Origin: Planctomycetota bacterium
GTDB lineage: Bacteria > Planctomycetota > Phycisphaerae > Phycisphaerales > UBA5793
NCBI GenBank assembly: GCA_013112555.1
Contig: JABFGK010000002.1
Location: 558,001-622,000, forward strand
Length of the DNA stretch: 64,000 bases
Direction: 5' to 3'
Shown: one piece after another, positions 28,259 through 37,632 of the stretch
Layout of the letters: the number at the start of each line of letters is the position of its first letter
Numbering within the stretch: the stretch's first letter is position 1
Made by a program: the position numbers and the translations under genes
Notes under the pieces: generated by a model
What the model saw: the letters and a program-made list of their open reading frames with translations, nothing else
The model's database searches: none
What the model was told of the DNA's origin: nothing

Positions 28259-29830
28259 CTACTTCCTTCTGACGCGTGTCAAGATGCATGGTGTTTTCAC
28301 GATGCGTTGTCCCAAACGCGCATATGCCTGCAGATACACCGGGACCGACTTGGCATCCTCAGGGATCCTCGACGCCCACTCTGCAGAACCGCGCTCGCCA
28401 ATCACTGCCCGACCGATACGTATTGCCGGTTCCGCCAATTCCACGACCATTCCGCCAAGCCGCACCATTCCTGCGGATGGCCGATAGCCGGCCAGGCTGT
28501 AATAGAGTTCTGCAGTCCCGCCGGGCGGCGCCTCGGTGATCTGAAACGTGACCTCCTCACCGGGAATGAGCGGATCGCTCTCCAGGTATGGTCCGAGCCA
28601 GTTCATCGTGTTGACAGCAACGGCGAAACCGTACCGCCCACCGATCAGCAGATCAGGCAGCCCGTCAGCATTCACATCCCCGATATCAATGCAGTTTGCT
28701 CCCCCAACGCCAGTGGACACATCGAGCGACCACTCAAAAGTGCCATGGCCGTTATTCGTGTACACCGCAATGTCACCGTGACTTTCAACATGGCCTGACA
28801 GGAGCAGATCGAGGTCGCCATCCAGATCAAGGTCAAACAACTCGACGACCCGTGCATTGGTTGATGGATACAACTGCTGCGATATCTCGAATGGGGAGTC
28901 GAGGCCGCGATACTCCATGGCCAGCACATGAGATGGGGCTCCCTCCTCCGTCTGACGCAGGGAGATGACTGCATCAATGTCACCATCGTTGTCTGTATCG
29001 CCCGCGGCAACCCGCTCAACAAGAAGTGATCCATTGCGCCCCAGGTAAAGTGAGGTTGTGGGGCCTGGTGAAAATACCCCGCGTCCATCATTCAGGTAGA
29101 TGGCGATCTGGCTGTCGTTGACCTTGTATTCATTGTAGTAGCTCTGATACACATCGGCTTCGACCGTCAGAAGATCCATGTCGCCGTCCTGATCAAAGTC
29201 ACCGGGCGCAAAGGACGGGCAGTAGTTCCGCGTGAGTACGAGGGACGAAACCGGGGTGAGCACCCCTTGCCGATTCTGAAGGATGTGCAGGCCCCCGTAG
29301 CCGCCCGACAGCCGCCTTGTTCGTAGCACGGCCACGTCCTCGGCGCCGTCACGGTCCACATCAACCTTGATCGTGTCAGCCGAATAGGATGGGACCGACG
29401 CCGAAAGGGCATACGAATCCGAGAGCCTCCTCCTCTGATACAGCGTCTGCACTCGGCCGTTCCCCTCTGTCCACACGAGGTCGAAGAGGGCATTGTTGTT
29501 AACATCAAACGATATCAGGCCCAGCGGATCGTCCCCGACTCCGGTCCACAGTCCGACCTTCTGCAGCCTTCCCTGCCCCACATTCTCCAGATACGACAGC
29601 AGCCCATACTCCTGCAAAACGGCAACATCCGCCAGAGCGTCATCGCTGAGCGGTGCGATTCGAACTGACGTGACGTCTGAAATCGTCGGGTAGTACTCCT
29701 GCAGTGTGAACGACAGCTGTGCCTGAGACATCTCGCACAACATGTGCGTCCCCAGTGCAAAGGTCGTCAACGGCACAAGCGTCGATCGAAACGGGCGTGC
29801 GGTCGCTGTATTCTGGGGCATATCGTGCAC
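28259..29830 (-). CDS. Secreted FG-GAP/VCBS repeat protein (cassette copy 2, gene B)
   Basis: 523 aa from ATG 29830 (ATG 29821 is an alternative). Weakly hydrophobic signal region (STLVPLTTFALGTHMLCEMSQAQ), mature part starting LSFTLQEYYPTISDV. FG-GAP loops such as DVDRDGAED, DFDQDGDMDLL, DTDNDGDID, DLDLDGDLDLLL and DVNADGLPDLL. C-terminal shared module from about residue 420, ending VKTPCILTRVRRK, closely like the end of the gene at 22731 (VKTPCLMGRIK). 54 bp downstream of gene A copy 2 and 1 bp upstream of the beta-helix gene: a probable operon. Confidence 0.87.
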   Translation of the reverse strand: MHDMPQNTATARPFRSTLVPLTTFALGTHMLCEMSQAQLSFTLQEYYPTISDVTSVRIAPLSDDALADVAVLQEYGLLSYLENVGQGRLQKVGLWTGVGDDPLGLISFDVNNNALFDLVWTEGNGRVQTLYQRRRLSDSYALSASVPSYSADTIKVDVDRDGAEDVAVLRTRRLSGGYGGLHILQNRQGVLTPVSSLVLTRNYCPSFAPGDFDQDGDMDLLTVEADVYQSYYNEYKVNDSQIAIYLNDGRGVFSPGPTTSLYLGRNGSLLVERVAAGDTDNDGDIDAVISLRQTEEGAPSHVLAMEYRGLDSPFEISQQLYPSTNARVVELFDLDLDGDLDLLLSGHVESHGDIAVYTNNGHGTFEWSLDVSTGVGGANCIDIGDVNADGLPDLLIGGRYGFAVAVNTMNWLGPYLESDPLIPGEEVTFQITEAPPGGTAELYYSLAGYRPSAGMVRLGGMVVELAEPAIRIGRAVIGERGSAEWASRIPEDAKSVPVYLQAYARLGQRIVKTPCILTRVRRK

Positions 29831-29884
29831 TCACTCTCTTCTCAGCAATACGACGTCTCCATGCAGGCAGCGATGTCGATTCGC

Positions 29885-31525
29885 TCAGTCACCGACAGCG
29901 GCTATATTAAATCGTGACTTGACAATCTGTGGGCCGGGCCCCGAACGTCGAGCGACTGCCTGCGTCACCACGGTCTTCCACGGGGACTGGGTCGGAATAC
30001 GAACCTTGATCTGAGCAATGCCGCGGTGATCAGCAACAGCATGCCCGAGGACCACCGAGGTCGAAGGATCGAGGTCGAGGACAATGCCGCCCAACGCAGG
30101 GATTCCCCGGGAGTATCCGGAGGTACTGGTGCTGGCAACAAACCAGACCGCATCCCCCTGTTGCAGCCCAGGCACTCGGAAGGTGGACATTTGTCCCTTG
30201 ACAAGAGGAGTTTGTTTTAGCACGAGCATCGGTGCAGCAGTGATATTCTCCAGAACACTCACCCCTGAAGTCCCGGAGACCACCACATCATGCAGCCCAT
30301 CGCCACTGACATCCGCAATCACAAGTGACGCGGGGGAATCGAGGCCGACAGGGAAGGGGACATACTCCTGAAAGACCCACGATCCTGTGTTTTGATAGAC
30401 GCTGAGTCCTCGCACACCTTCAACAATCGCAGCAATGTCAAGATCGCCGTCAGCATCAAGATCAGCGAGCGAGATGCCTTGCGCCTCATCACTCCCGAAG
30501 GTCATGGAGCCCTTCCAGACAAACCCTGCTCGCTCCTGTGAGACCAGGACAATCTGTGCTTCGTAGTCCTTCGAGTACCATCCGTAGTCGGCTATGTATG
30601 CAAGGTCGAGGTCAGAGTCGCCATCAAGATCCCCAACTGCGACGCGTTGAGGGACCCGCCGCGTCTCATCGCCGAACGGCAATGGTGATTCGAGGATCTG
30701 CTCCACCCCGCCGTGCCCATCGTTGACCAGAATTACGAGCACACTGTCCTTGGCTTCGTATGAGCCATAGTTGGTCTGAATCTCGCAATATGTCAGGGCC
30801 GTATCGAGATCCCCATCGTCGTCGAAGTCCCCGAGGCACACAGTCCGCTCTCTGTAGTCGTCGTCGGGGTAGGCGTAGGTATAGGCCTCCCGGAAGTCCC
30901 CCGGCTGTACGTTTTCGATCTGCTGTAACCCTTCGTACCCCCATACGCAGAAATCGAAATCGTGATCACCATCCATGTCACCGATTAGTAACTCATATGA
31001 AGTGGATGAGGGGAGAAACATCGAATACACGCGGCCATCTCCATATGGCCCGCTTGAATAGAGTACGTCCAGTGAATGAGACGAGTAATTCGTGCAAATC
31101 CACGCCATATCAGGATCACCATCTGAATCGATGTCTGCAATTTGAGCGTTGTATGGCGATGAACAGACAGTGGGTATGAACATACGGGAGGCGAAGTGTC
31201 CAGCCCCGTCGTTCAGCAACAGCCACTTGCCTGCATACGACACGCTGGCGGTGATGTCGAGATGCCCGTCATAAGACAGATCGACCGCACCGAGGTCATA
31301 CACTCCGCTTTCAAAGTCACGGTACACCACCGGCCAGTCAAACTTGATCTTCGGCTCATTATCACCCTGGCCCATCACCGGCGTGCCGAGCCCGAAGACA
31401 CAGATCGTGGCGACGGGATACGCCAACGCAGATACCGCAGAAGCGCGCGACACCCGCCGCCTGCCTCGTGGCCTGCAAACCCGCCTGCGACTACCAAATT
31501 TGGATTGAGGGCCGGATCGGGCCAT
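29885..31525 (-). CDS. Secreted FG-GAP/VCBS repeat protein (cassette copy 2, gene A)
   Basis: 546 aa from the ATG at 31525, which corresponds exactly to ATG 25992 in copy 1. Signal peptide ending TPVMGQ. FG-GAP repeats with Ca loops DIDSDGDPDMA, DMDGDHDFD, DFDDDGDLD, DLDGDSDLDLA, DLDADGDLDIA. The end ('KSRFNIAAVGD') parallels copy 1 (KSRFNIVPVE). The N-terminal leader is nearly identical to copy 1 but the repeat region has diverged, consistent with an old duplication followed by recent exchange of the leader. Promoter region shared with copy 1. Confidence 0.87.
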   Translation of the reverse strand: MARSGPQSKFGSRRRVCRPRGRRRVSRASAVSALAYPVATICVFGLGTPVMGQGDNEPKIKFDWPVVYRDFESGVYDLGAVDLSYDGHLDITASVSYAGKWLLLNDGAGHFASRMFIPTVCSSPYNAQIADIDSDGDPDMAWICTNYSSHSLDVLYSSGPYGDGRVYSMFLPSSTSYELLIGDMDGDHDFDFCVWGYEGLQQIENVQPGDFREAYTYAYPDDDYRERTVCLGDFDDDGDLDTALTYCEIQTNYGSYEAKDSVLVILVNDGHGGVEQILESPLPFGDETRRVPQRVAVGDLDGDSDLDLAYIADYGWYSKDYEAQIVLVSQERAGFVWKGSMTFGSDEAQGISLADLDADGDLDIAAIVEGVRGLSVYQNTGSWVFQEYVPFPVGLDSPASLVIADVSGDGLHDVVVSGTSGVSVLENITAAPMLVLKQTPLVKGQMSTFRVPGLQQGDAVWFVASTSTSGYSRGIPALGGIVLDLDPSTSVVLGHAVADHRGIAQIKVRIPTQSPWKTVVTQAVARRSGPGPQIVKSRFNIAAVGD

Positions 31526-31617
31526 ATGCAAATCTCGCTTTCTCTCTGCATTTACGTGCGCACTCACGAACAACCACCTGCCCGAAACACGCAGCAGAAC
31601 AGCAAAACAGGCCCGCC
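31323..31617 (-). repeat. 295-bp dispersed repeat, copy 2 (leader and signal-peptide region)
   Basis: Partner of 25790-26084, offset 5533 bp. Contains the 5' leader, start codon and signal peptide of the FG-GAP gene at 29885-31525. Confidence 0.85.
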
Positions 31618-31717
31618 AGAACACGAGAATATCAGAGACTCCAGAATCTGCAAGGGCCCATTCGAGCAAAACAGCAAGATTCTCCCGCGTCCCCGTATTC
31701 CAAATCGCGTGGTCTGC

Positions 31718-31765
31718 AAAAAAACACAAAGCGTGCAAGACTCAATAGCCCTGCACGCTTCGTGT
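31718..31765 (-). terminator. Rho-independent terminator of the pnt operon
   Basis: On the minus strand, arms ACACGAAGCGTGCA and TGCACGCTTTGTGT (one mismatch) form a hairpin followed by seven T residues. It lies 67 bp past the pntB stop and just before the FG-GAP operon leader. Confidence 0.88.
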
Positions 31766-31831
31766 TATGTATGTGAACGGCTGCGGGAAACGCAAACAGG
31801 CAATGCAGCCGAGCGTATCACTCTCGCTCTA

Positions 31832-33331
31832 TCATGACTCGATGGCCGCGGTGACCTCCGTGATCATCTTCTTGGCATCGCCGAACAGCATGAGCGTGTT
31901 GTCCATGAAGAACAACTCATTCTGCACACCGGCATACCCGGCTGCCAACGATCGCTTGCACACGACACACGTCCGGGCCTTGTCCACGTCAATGATCGGC
32001 ATGCCGTAGATCGGGCTGCCCTTATCATGGCGGGCGGCCGGGTTCACGACGTCGTTGGCACCGAGAACCAATGCAAGGTCAGCGGTCTCGAGTTCCGCGT
32101 TAATCTGGTCAAGATCGAGCAGTTTGTCATACGGAATATCAACCTCAGCCAGCAGCACGTTCATGTGCCCCGGCATACGACCGGCCACCGGGTGAATGCC
32201 GAACAGAACCTCGATCTCCTTGCCCTCGAGTTTGTTGAACATGTCACGAACCGCATACTGCGCCTGGGCGACGGCCATGCCGTACCCGGGCACGATGACG
32301 ACCTTGGCCGAATCCTCGAGGATCATGGCCATCTCTTCGGGATCGACGCTGCGCACGGTCTTGTCGCCTCCCGCATCCCGGCCGGCCGTGCCGGTCGAGT
32401 CATCGGTCCCGACACCGGCAAACAGCACGTTCGCCAGCGACCGGTTCATGGCCTTGCACATGATGTACGTCAGGATCAAGCCGGAGGCACCGACCAATGC
32501 ACCGGACACCATGAGCGCCTTGTTCGGCTCGGGCAGAATAAACCCGGTCATAGCCGCAGCCAGACCCGAATAACTGTTGAGCAGACAGATGCCGACCGGC
32601 ATGTCGGCCCCGCCGATCGGGACGAGCAACGTAATACCGAGGATGAAACTGATCACCCACAGGCCTACCACAACCCACCACAACGCCGGGTTGATGGCCA
32701 GTGTCACGCAACCTGCCAGGCACAACGCCACGCCAAGCACATTCAGCGGCAGTTGCATCGGCCACATCATGGGTCGACCGGGAAGGATGCCCTGCAGTTT
32801 ACCGGCAGCAATCAGACTGCCAATAAACGTCACCCCGCCGATCAGAATACCCAATCCCATCGTCAGTCCCTGATCCGGGGTGATGGTGGTCAGCAGGTCC
32901 GCTTTGGCCAGGCGCATGTACTCGCTCGTGACCACGAGGATGGAAGCAATACCGCCAAAGCCGTTGAACAGCCCCACCATCTGCGGCATGCCGGTCATCT
33001 GCACCCGGATTGAGAACGTCGCCCCGATGGCACTTCCGATCACCATGGCTGCGATGATCCAGGTGAAACTCATCACCTCCTGCGTGTACAGCGTCACCAC
33101 AATCGCAATGAGCATGCCGATGGCTGCGATCCCGTTGCCGGATCGAGCCGTTCTCGGCGACCCGAGCCGTTTGATGCCGTACGCAAACAGGAGCGCTGCC
33201 ACCAGGTATGCAATATCCTGGGTATAGGTGACCCAGGCAGGGTAGTGCCCATGCGAACTGGCCGCCTCAGCGAGACCGCTTGCCATAGCGCCTGCATCGC
33301 CCGGTAGTGTTGCAAGAAGATAACTGAACAT
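31832..33331 (-). CDS. pntB: NAD(P) transhydrogenase subunit beta
   Basis: 499 aa. About nine hydrophobic helices in residues 35-300, then a soluble NADP-binding domain with VVIVPGYGMAVAQAQ and DVVNPAA, typical of PntB (domain III). With PntA it couples proton entry to hydride transfer from NADH to NADP, supplying NADPH. Last gene of pntAA-pntAB-pntB, 87 bp after pntAB, with a strong terminator beyond. Confidence 0.96.
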   Translation of the reverse strand: MFSYLLATLPGDAGAMASGLAEAASSHGHYPAWVTYTQDIAYLVAALLFAYGIKRLGSPRTARSGNGIAAIGMLIAIVVTLYTQEVMSFTWIIAAMVIGSAIGATFSIRVQMTGMPQMVGLFNGFGGIASILVVTSEYMRLAKADLLTTITPDQGLTMGLGILIGGVTFIGSLIAAGKLQGILPGRPMMWPMQLPLNVLGVALCLAGCVTLAINPALWWVVVGLWVISFILGITLLVPIGGADMPVGICLLNSYSGLAAAMTGFILPEPNKALMVSGALVGASGLILTYIMCKAMNRSLANVLFAGVGTDDSTGTAGRDAGGDKTVRSVDPEEMAMILEDSAKVVIVPGYGMAVAQAQYAVRDMFNKLEGKEIEVLFGIHPVAGRMPGHMNVLLAEVDIPYDKLLDLDQINAELETADLALVLGANDVVNPAARHDKGSPIYGMPIIDVDKARTCVVCKRSLAAGYAGVQNELFFMDNTLMLFGDAKKMITEVTAAIES

Positions 33332-33418
33332 ATCTCTATAACCTTTTTGTATAGGTCCGTCTGTGTCAGGGTCTGCCGCTGCGACAGGTCACAGCAGCGC
33401 CTCACGCTCCAGGTCGCG

Positions 33419-33781
33419 CTAGTGCTTGCGGAACATCTTGAGCATCCGGTCGGTCACCATGAACCCGCCGACCACATTGATCATGGCGAAGATGATGGCC
33501 ACGCTCCCGATAATGGGAGCCCAGGCACCGAACGTCTCGCTCTGAGCGCAAATGAGCGCCCCGACGATCGTGATGCCTGAAATCGCGTTCGATCCGCTCA
33601 TCAGCGGGGTGTGCAGCGTCGCCGGCACTTTTGTGATCAACTCGAAGCCGAGGAAAATCGCAAGCACAAAGACAAAAATACTCGCAATGAGCATCTTCAC
33701 CTTGAGGCTCCCGCTGCTGGCAGCGTGTTCCTGGAGCAGGACGAGAGACGGCGTAAGCCCGGTCAGCAGTCCGGTGATCAT
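33419..33781 (-). CDS. pntAB: NAD(P) transhydrogenase subunit alpha, membrane part
   Basis: 120 aa with three to four hydrophobic helices (FVFVLAIFLGFELI, GITIVGALICA, IIGSVAIIFAMINVVGGF). It matches the C-terminal membrane portion of PntA, which in many bacteria is a separate subunit. The start ATG overlaps the pntAA stop as ATGA, so translation is coupled. Confidence 0.95.
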   Translation of the reverse strand: MITGLLTGLTPSLVLLQEHAASSGSLKVKMLIASIFVFVLAIFLGFELITKVPATLHTPLMSGSNAISGITIVGALICAQSETFGAWAPIIGSVAIIFAMINVVGGFMVTDRMLKMFRKH

Positions 33782-34938
33782 GCTGACGCTCCTTCCTTGT
33801 TAAGGACTTCCTTGAGCGGATCCCAGCGGACCTCGCCCTCGTGGACGACGGTCATCGTTCCGATCACGTCATCCTCAAAGTTCAGATTGAAATTCTTCTC
33901 TTTATCAACCATCCAGCTCAGAAGCGTCTGGATGATCTTGGCATACGTCTGGCTCGCATGGAACGGCATCGTCGCCGGTAGATTCGTCGGGCCGACAATC
34001 GAGATATTGTGCTTCTTGACCGTCTTGCCCGGCTCCGTCAGCGTGCAGTTGCCGCCGGTCGCGGCTGCCATATCGACGATGACCGAACCCGGCTTCATCC
34101 CCTTGACCTGATCCTCATCAACGAGTTTCGGGGCCGGCCGACCTGGAATCGCAGCCGTCGTGATCACCACGTCGGCCTCGGCAATAACCTTCGACATTGC
34201 CTGACGCTGCTTCTCCTGCTCTTCAGCAGTTTGCTCGCGAGCATACCCGCCTTCACCCTCAGCAGTGCCAAGGTCGAACTCGACAAAGGTCGCCCCGAGC
34301 GATTCGACCTGCTCCTTGACCGCCGGCCGAACGTCGTAGGCCTCGACCTTGGCGCCGAGACGCTTGGCCGTTGCAATCGCCTGCAGGCCCGCCACGCCCG
34401 CACCGAGGATAAACACACGGGCCGGCTGAAGGGTGCCGGCTGCCGTCATCATCAACGGGAAGACCTTGACGGACTCGGCGGCCCCGAGCAGCACCGACTT
34501 GTACCCAGCCAGGTTGCCCATCGCCGACAAGGCATCGACCGACTGGGCACGGCTCGTACGCGGCACGGCCTCGAGGGCCATCACCGTCACCTTCTGCTCC
34601 TGACAGGCAGCCATCAGGTCCGGGTTCTGGACTGCCCAAAGCTGCCCGAGCAGGATCGCCCCCTGCTTCATCTTCCGGACGTTGTCAATCGACGGCGGAT
34701 TGAGCACGGCCACGATGTCCGACTTCGACCAGATGGGGTTCGCATCGGCTTCCACCGCTGCCCCATGCTCCGTGTAGTTCTGGTCGGTGTACCCGGCCGG
34801 AAGTCCGGCACCGGATTCGATGACCACCGAGTACCCGAGTTTGTCCAGACGCTTGAGAACATCAGGCGTCAGGGCCACACGAGTTTCCTGCTCATTCGTT
34901 TCGTTGAGAATGCCAAGTTGTGTCACGATTCGATCCAT
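33778..34938 (-). CDS. pntAA: NAD(P) transhydrogenase subunit alpha, NAD-binding part
   Basis: 386 aa from the ATG at 34938 (MDRIVTQLGILNE); the frame is open to 35019 but the extension is unlike the family. Residues 1-150 resemble the alanine dehydrogenase/PNT N-domain; the NAD site is VFILGAGVAGLQAIATAKRLG followed by the acidic residue in VEAYDVR. Soluble domain I of proton-translocating transhydrogenase. First gene of the operon, ATGA overlap with pntAB. Confidence 0.96.
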   Translation of the reverse strand: MDRIVTQLGILNETNEQETRVALTPDVLKRLDKLGYSVVIESGAGLPAGYTDQNYTEHGAAVEADANPIWSKSDIVAVLNPPSIDNVRKMKQGAILLGQLWAVQNPDLMAACQEQKVTVMALEAVPRTSRAQSVDALSAMGNLAGYKSVLLGAAESVKVFPLMMTAAGTLQPARVFILGAGVAGLQAIATAKRLGAKVEAYDVRPAVKEQVESLGATFVEFDLGTAEGEGGYAREQTAEEQEKQRQAMSKVIAEADVVITTAAIPGRPAPKLVDEDQVKGMKPGSVIVDMAAATGGNCTLTEPGKTVKKHNISIVGPTNLPATMPFHASQTYAKIIQTLLSWMVDKEKNFNLNFEDDVIGTMTVVHEGEVRWDPLKEVLNKEGASA

Positions 34939-35402
34939 CCTCTGCTGGGGTTCTGGATATCGCTGCAGGGTCTGCTGGGTTGGGGTCCGGCACCACGCAT
35001 GGGTGCCTGTGGCGGGCATGGCCCCGACCGTCGAGCCGGGCCGCCCTTCATCAAACCACGTGGACGATGAAGAACGACCAGGCTGAGTTCTCGATCACAA
35101 TGACGCTCAAAGCGCCCCCGCCGGGACGCGGATTGTACCCAACCGCCACCATATGGCAGACAAAAGCGGACCGCGCGCGTAAGAATACGGGGGAACCCGG
35201 ACTCCGCAGCAGTCCGAAAAACAATTGATCCACGCGAAAACCCGAAAAACAACGATTCCTGTGAGTCGTTGTCCGTACACTATGGAGTGTCGATCCGACA
35301 CCGGGAATGCACTGGGATTCGGCCGGCCTGCCCCGCCAGCCTCCGTTTCCGTCTGCCGGGGAGCCCCAAAGAGACGCGTGACGGCCGACAGGGAGTTGTA
35401 AA
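34939..35402. other. Divergent intergenic region, no gene seen
   Basis: 464 bp between the divergent pntAA and the lipoprotein-like gene at 35403. No protein-like frame or strong hairpin. It should hold both promoters. Confidence 0.35.
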
Positions 35403-36176
35403 ATGCAAAAGATGTCAGGTTTATTGTCAACCTTCGCGGACGCCGGGCACTCGCCGTGCCCGACCGGCCGACTGCGCACCCGCTCCCAGGGCCTGGGAAA
35501 CGCGTTGGCAGCACCCGTTGCCGCACTGGCCATTCTCATGCCGGCCATCGTCGGGATACCGGGGTGCGCCGACCCATCTTCCAACTACGCCACCATCGAT
35601 TATGTGGTCGAGGAATCGGGGCCCGGGACTCCGCTGGTTGATCCCGGCTCGGTCATCAACGTGTCCAATAAGCTCGGGTTTGCCGTCAGCCTCAATCAGG
35701 TCAACCGCTCACTCATCGAGTACTCCGAAACGGTGCCACCGACCGTCATGCGCGGCAAACAAACGTTCACATCCATGAACTACGTCAAGTCAAAGGCACT
35801 CCGGCTGGCAACCATCCAGCAGCCGGTCGGGTCCAAAATCGTACAGGTTGATGTCGGCCTGCAAGGGGAGTTGCCCCTCAAATCCATGCAGAGCTCTGCG
35901 GCTGCGGAATGGAACCCGGCACCGATCCTGCACGATAACCTGGGAGATATCTACCACCCGATTGGGTATATCCAGAAGACCGAAAGCGGCAAGAACAAAA
36001 CGACGCTCTCCGTTGATCCGGGCTTCCCGATCAAAGACCTGCGACAACTGCCGGTCCTGAGCCGTTCGCGACCCGAGACCCTGCAACTGATCTTCCGCGT
36101 CAACGAAGGGGTGACATTGACCGGATACAGTTACGCCGGCAAGGAACTGCGCACCTTTAATGTCGAAGTTCGGTGA
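35403..36176 (+). CDS. Exported lipoprotein-like protein, family unknown (paralogue 1)
   Basis: 257 aa. ATG at 35403 with GGGAG about 6 nt upstream. A long n-region is followed by a hydrophobic stretch and GIPGC, a lipobox-like site at about residue 55. The mature part is about 200 residues, beta-rich by eye, with GFAVSLNQ, VMRGKQTFTSM, KIVQVDVGLQGELPLKS and GYSYAGKELRTF. The same landmarks recur in the next gene (36254-36955), so the two are tandem paralogues. No family recognised; a role at the cell envelope is inferred from the export signal only. Confidence 0.75.
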   Translation: MQKMSGLLSTFADAGHSPCPTGRLRTRSQGLGNALAAPVAALAILMPAIVGIPGCADPSSNYATIDYVVEESGPGTPLVDPGSVINVSNKLGFAVSLNQVNRSLIEYSETVPPTVMRGKQTFTSMNYVKSKALRLATIQQPVGSKIVQVDVGLQGELPLKSMQSSAAAEWNPAPILHDNLGDIYHPIGYIQKTESGKNKTTLSVDPGFPIKDLRQLPVLSRSRPETLQLIFRVNEGVTLTGYSYAGKELRTFNVEVR

Positions 36177-36253
36177 CCGCACCACCCGGAGCGTCACTGC
36201 CCAGGCGACGTGCAGCAACTCCGACTCTGTTTCATATCAGCGAGGATCAACGC

Positions 36254-36955
36254 GTGTTGGCAGACACACGATGCCATGCAATCCGGATGAGCATTGCTTC
36301 CGCCATCGTGTGGATGGCCGCCGCCGGGCTTCTTGTCTCAGCCGGATGCAAAGATGCATCAGACGAAAACAACGGGGCACCATCCGACCCGACGCAACCG
36401 ACGACCCCGCCCAAACCGCTCAACAACGCCGGCGACATTATCACCGTGTCCACGCGACTCGGGTTTTCATTCAGCCCGAGTGATGCGGACCCTTCACGCC
36501 TCGATTTGAGCGAGGCCCAGCCGCCGAAGGTGGTTCGAGGGCGACAGGTATTTACATCACTCGGCACCACAACTCGATGGCGCGTTGAACATCTGGCTGA
36601 GCCGGACGATGTTCGTATCGTGCAGGTTGATGTCAGTCTGACGAGTGATCTTGCATTGAAATCTGCTTCGTCTTCGGACGCAGACGGTCCCCAGGCCGGC
36701 CCGACGCTTCATGATTCGCTCGGAAATTACTATGAACCGGTCGGGTATGTCTATCGCGACTTCACCGTCGGGAAGAAGATCACGCTTCTCTATGAACCGG
36801 GTCGACCGTTGCGAGACCTGAAGGATTTTCCCAGCGTGAGCAGTTCAAAGTCCGAAGTATTGACCCTGCTGTTCAAGGTGAATCGCGGCGTGACATTAAC
36901 ATCATACAGCTACACCGGCCAGGGCGTGCGGACGTTCAGCATTGACGTGCCGTAG
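36254..36955 (+). CDS. Exported lipoprotein-like protein, family unknown (paralogue 2)
   Basis: 233 aa from GTG 36254, which has GAGGA 7 nt upstream; ATG 36287 would leave a signal sequence without basic residues. Hydrophobic IVWMAAAGLLVSAGC ends in a cysteine at a lipobox-like site, then a Thr/Pro linker (PTQPTTPPKP). The mature region parallels paralogue 1: GFSFSPS, VVRGRQVFTSL, RIVQVDVSLTSDLALKS, LLFKVNRGVTLTSYSYTG. 77 bp after paralogue 1 and presumably cotranscribed. Its 3' end overlaps the end of the opposing gene by 20 bp. Confidence 0.75.
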   Translation: MLADTRCHAIRMSIASAIVWMAAAGLLVSAGCKDASDENNGAPSDPTQPTTPPKPLNNAGDIITVSTRLGFSFSPSDADPSRLDLSEAQPPKVVRGRQVFTSLGTTTRWRVEHLAEPDDVRIVQVDVSLTSDLALKSASSSDADGPQAGPTLHDSLGNYYEPVGYVYRDFTVGKKITLLYEPGRPLRDLKDFPSVSSSKSEVLTLLFKVNRGVTLTSYSYTGQGVRTFSIDVP

Positions 36956-37472
36956 CAAGCGCCGACCAGACCCAGGCGCCTTCGCGCTCGTGGGATTGGA
37001 TGTAGTCATAGGTCCGCTCCTGATGCTTGCGATCATTGATGGGCTTGAATGATCCTCCTCGTGCCCATACCGCGCCCGGGAGCCGGTCCCGGACTGCATA
37101 CGACGCTGCTTGCTTGGCACTACCCACGACCTGTGAAGCGCGTCTAGCGTCCTGTGGCAATTCTGCCAGTATGTGTGCATGCATCCCTGACACTGAAAGT
37201 GCCAGAACCCGGGAATCCTGCCTGCGCAAACTCTCAATGATGCTCCGTCCGATCTCTCGACGGAGACTCCCGGGTATAACGATTGGTGGGCCGCTTCGTT
37301 CTTGCATGTAGCGCCTGAGCCCTGCATGTTCCGCGTCCGGAGGTGGACGATGATAGTCCCCGGAAGAGTGAATCCGGTGGTTTCGACTTCTGAATCCTCG
37401 GCGATCACCATGCAACCACGAACTGCGTGTGGATATGACTACGTGCCGCCACATCATGCCCGGGCGTGGCAT
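36936..37472 (-). CDS. Y1 (HUH) transposase-like protein, REP-associated type
   Basis: 178 aa from ATG 37472, which has GGAGGG about 7 nt upstream; the frame is open to 37526. The sequence has the layout of IS200/RAYT proteins common in planctomycetes: WRHVVISTRSSWLHGD near the start, a HUH-type metal motif (HAH in GMHAHILAEL, about residue 101), a basic helix with a candidate catalytic Tyr in SAKQAASYAV, and a C-terminal HEREGAWVW. Such domesticated enzymes nick single-stranded DNA at palindromes; no obvious REP hairpins flank it. It may be functional or a relic. Confidence 0.75.
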   Translation of the reverse strand: MPRPGMMWRHVVISTRSSWLHGDRRGFRSRNHRIHSSGDYHRPPPDAEHAGLRRYMQERSGPPIVIPGSLRREIGRSIIESLRRQDSRVLALSVSGMHAHILAELPQDARRASQVVGSAKQAASYAVRDRLPGAVWARGGSFKPINDRKHQERTYDYIQSHEREGAWVWSALATARQC

Positions 37473-37632
37473 CTGAGAACCCTCCACGCAATATACATCC
37501 GGCCCAGCCGATTGCGATTCCATCATCGCAATCGCCTGAACCGGCTTGTACTGCCATCATACATGTCTGAAACAAGCCGAGTGGGGTTCGATTCTCCCAA
37601 ATCGAAGCCCGCTCGGATTTCACTCACACCCC

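Noticed and set aside
32027..34111. Long plus-strand frames opposite pntB and pntAB/pntAA
   Set aside because: His/Gln/Arg-rich shadow translations; the minus strand encodes clear transhydrogenase subunits.
37572..37612. tRNA-like T-loop (GGGGTTCGATTCTCCC)
   Set aside because: No matching acceptor stem, D arm or anticodon arm could be placed around it.
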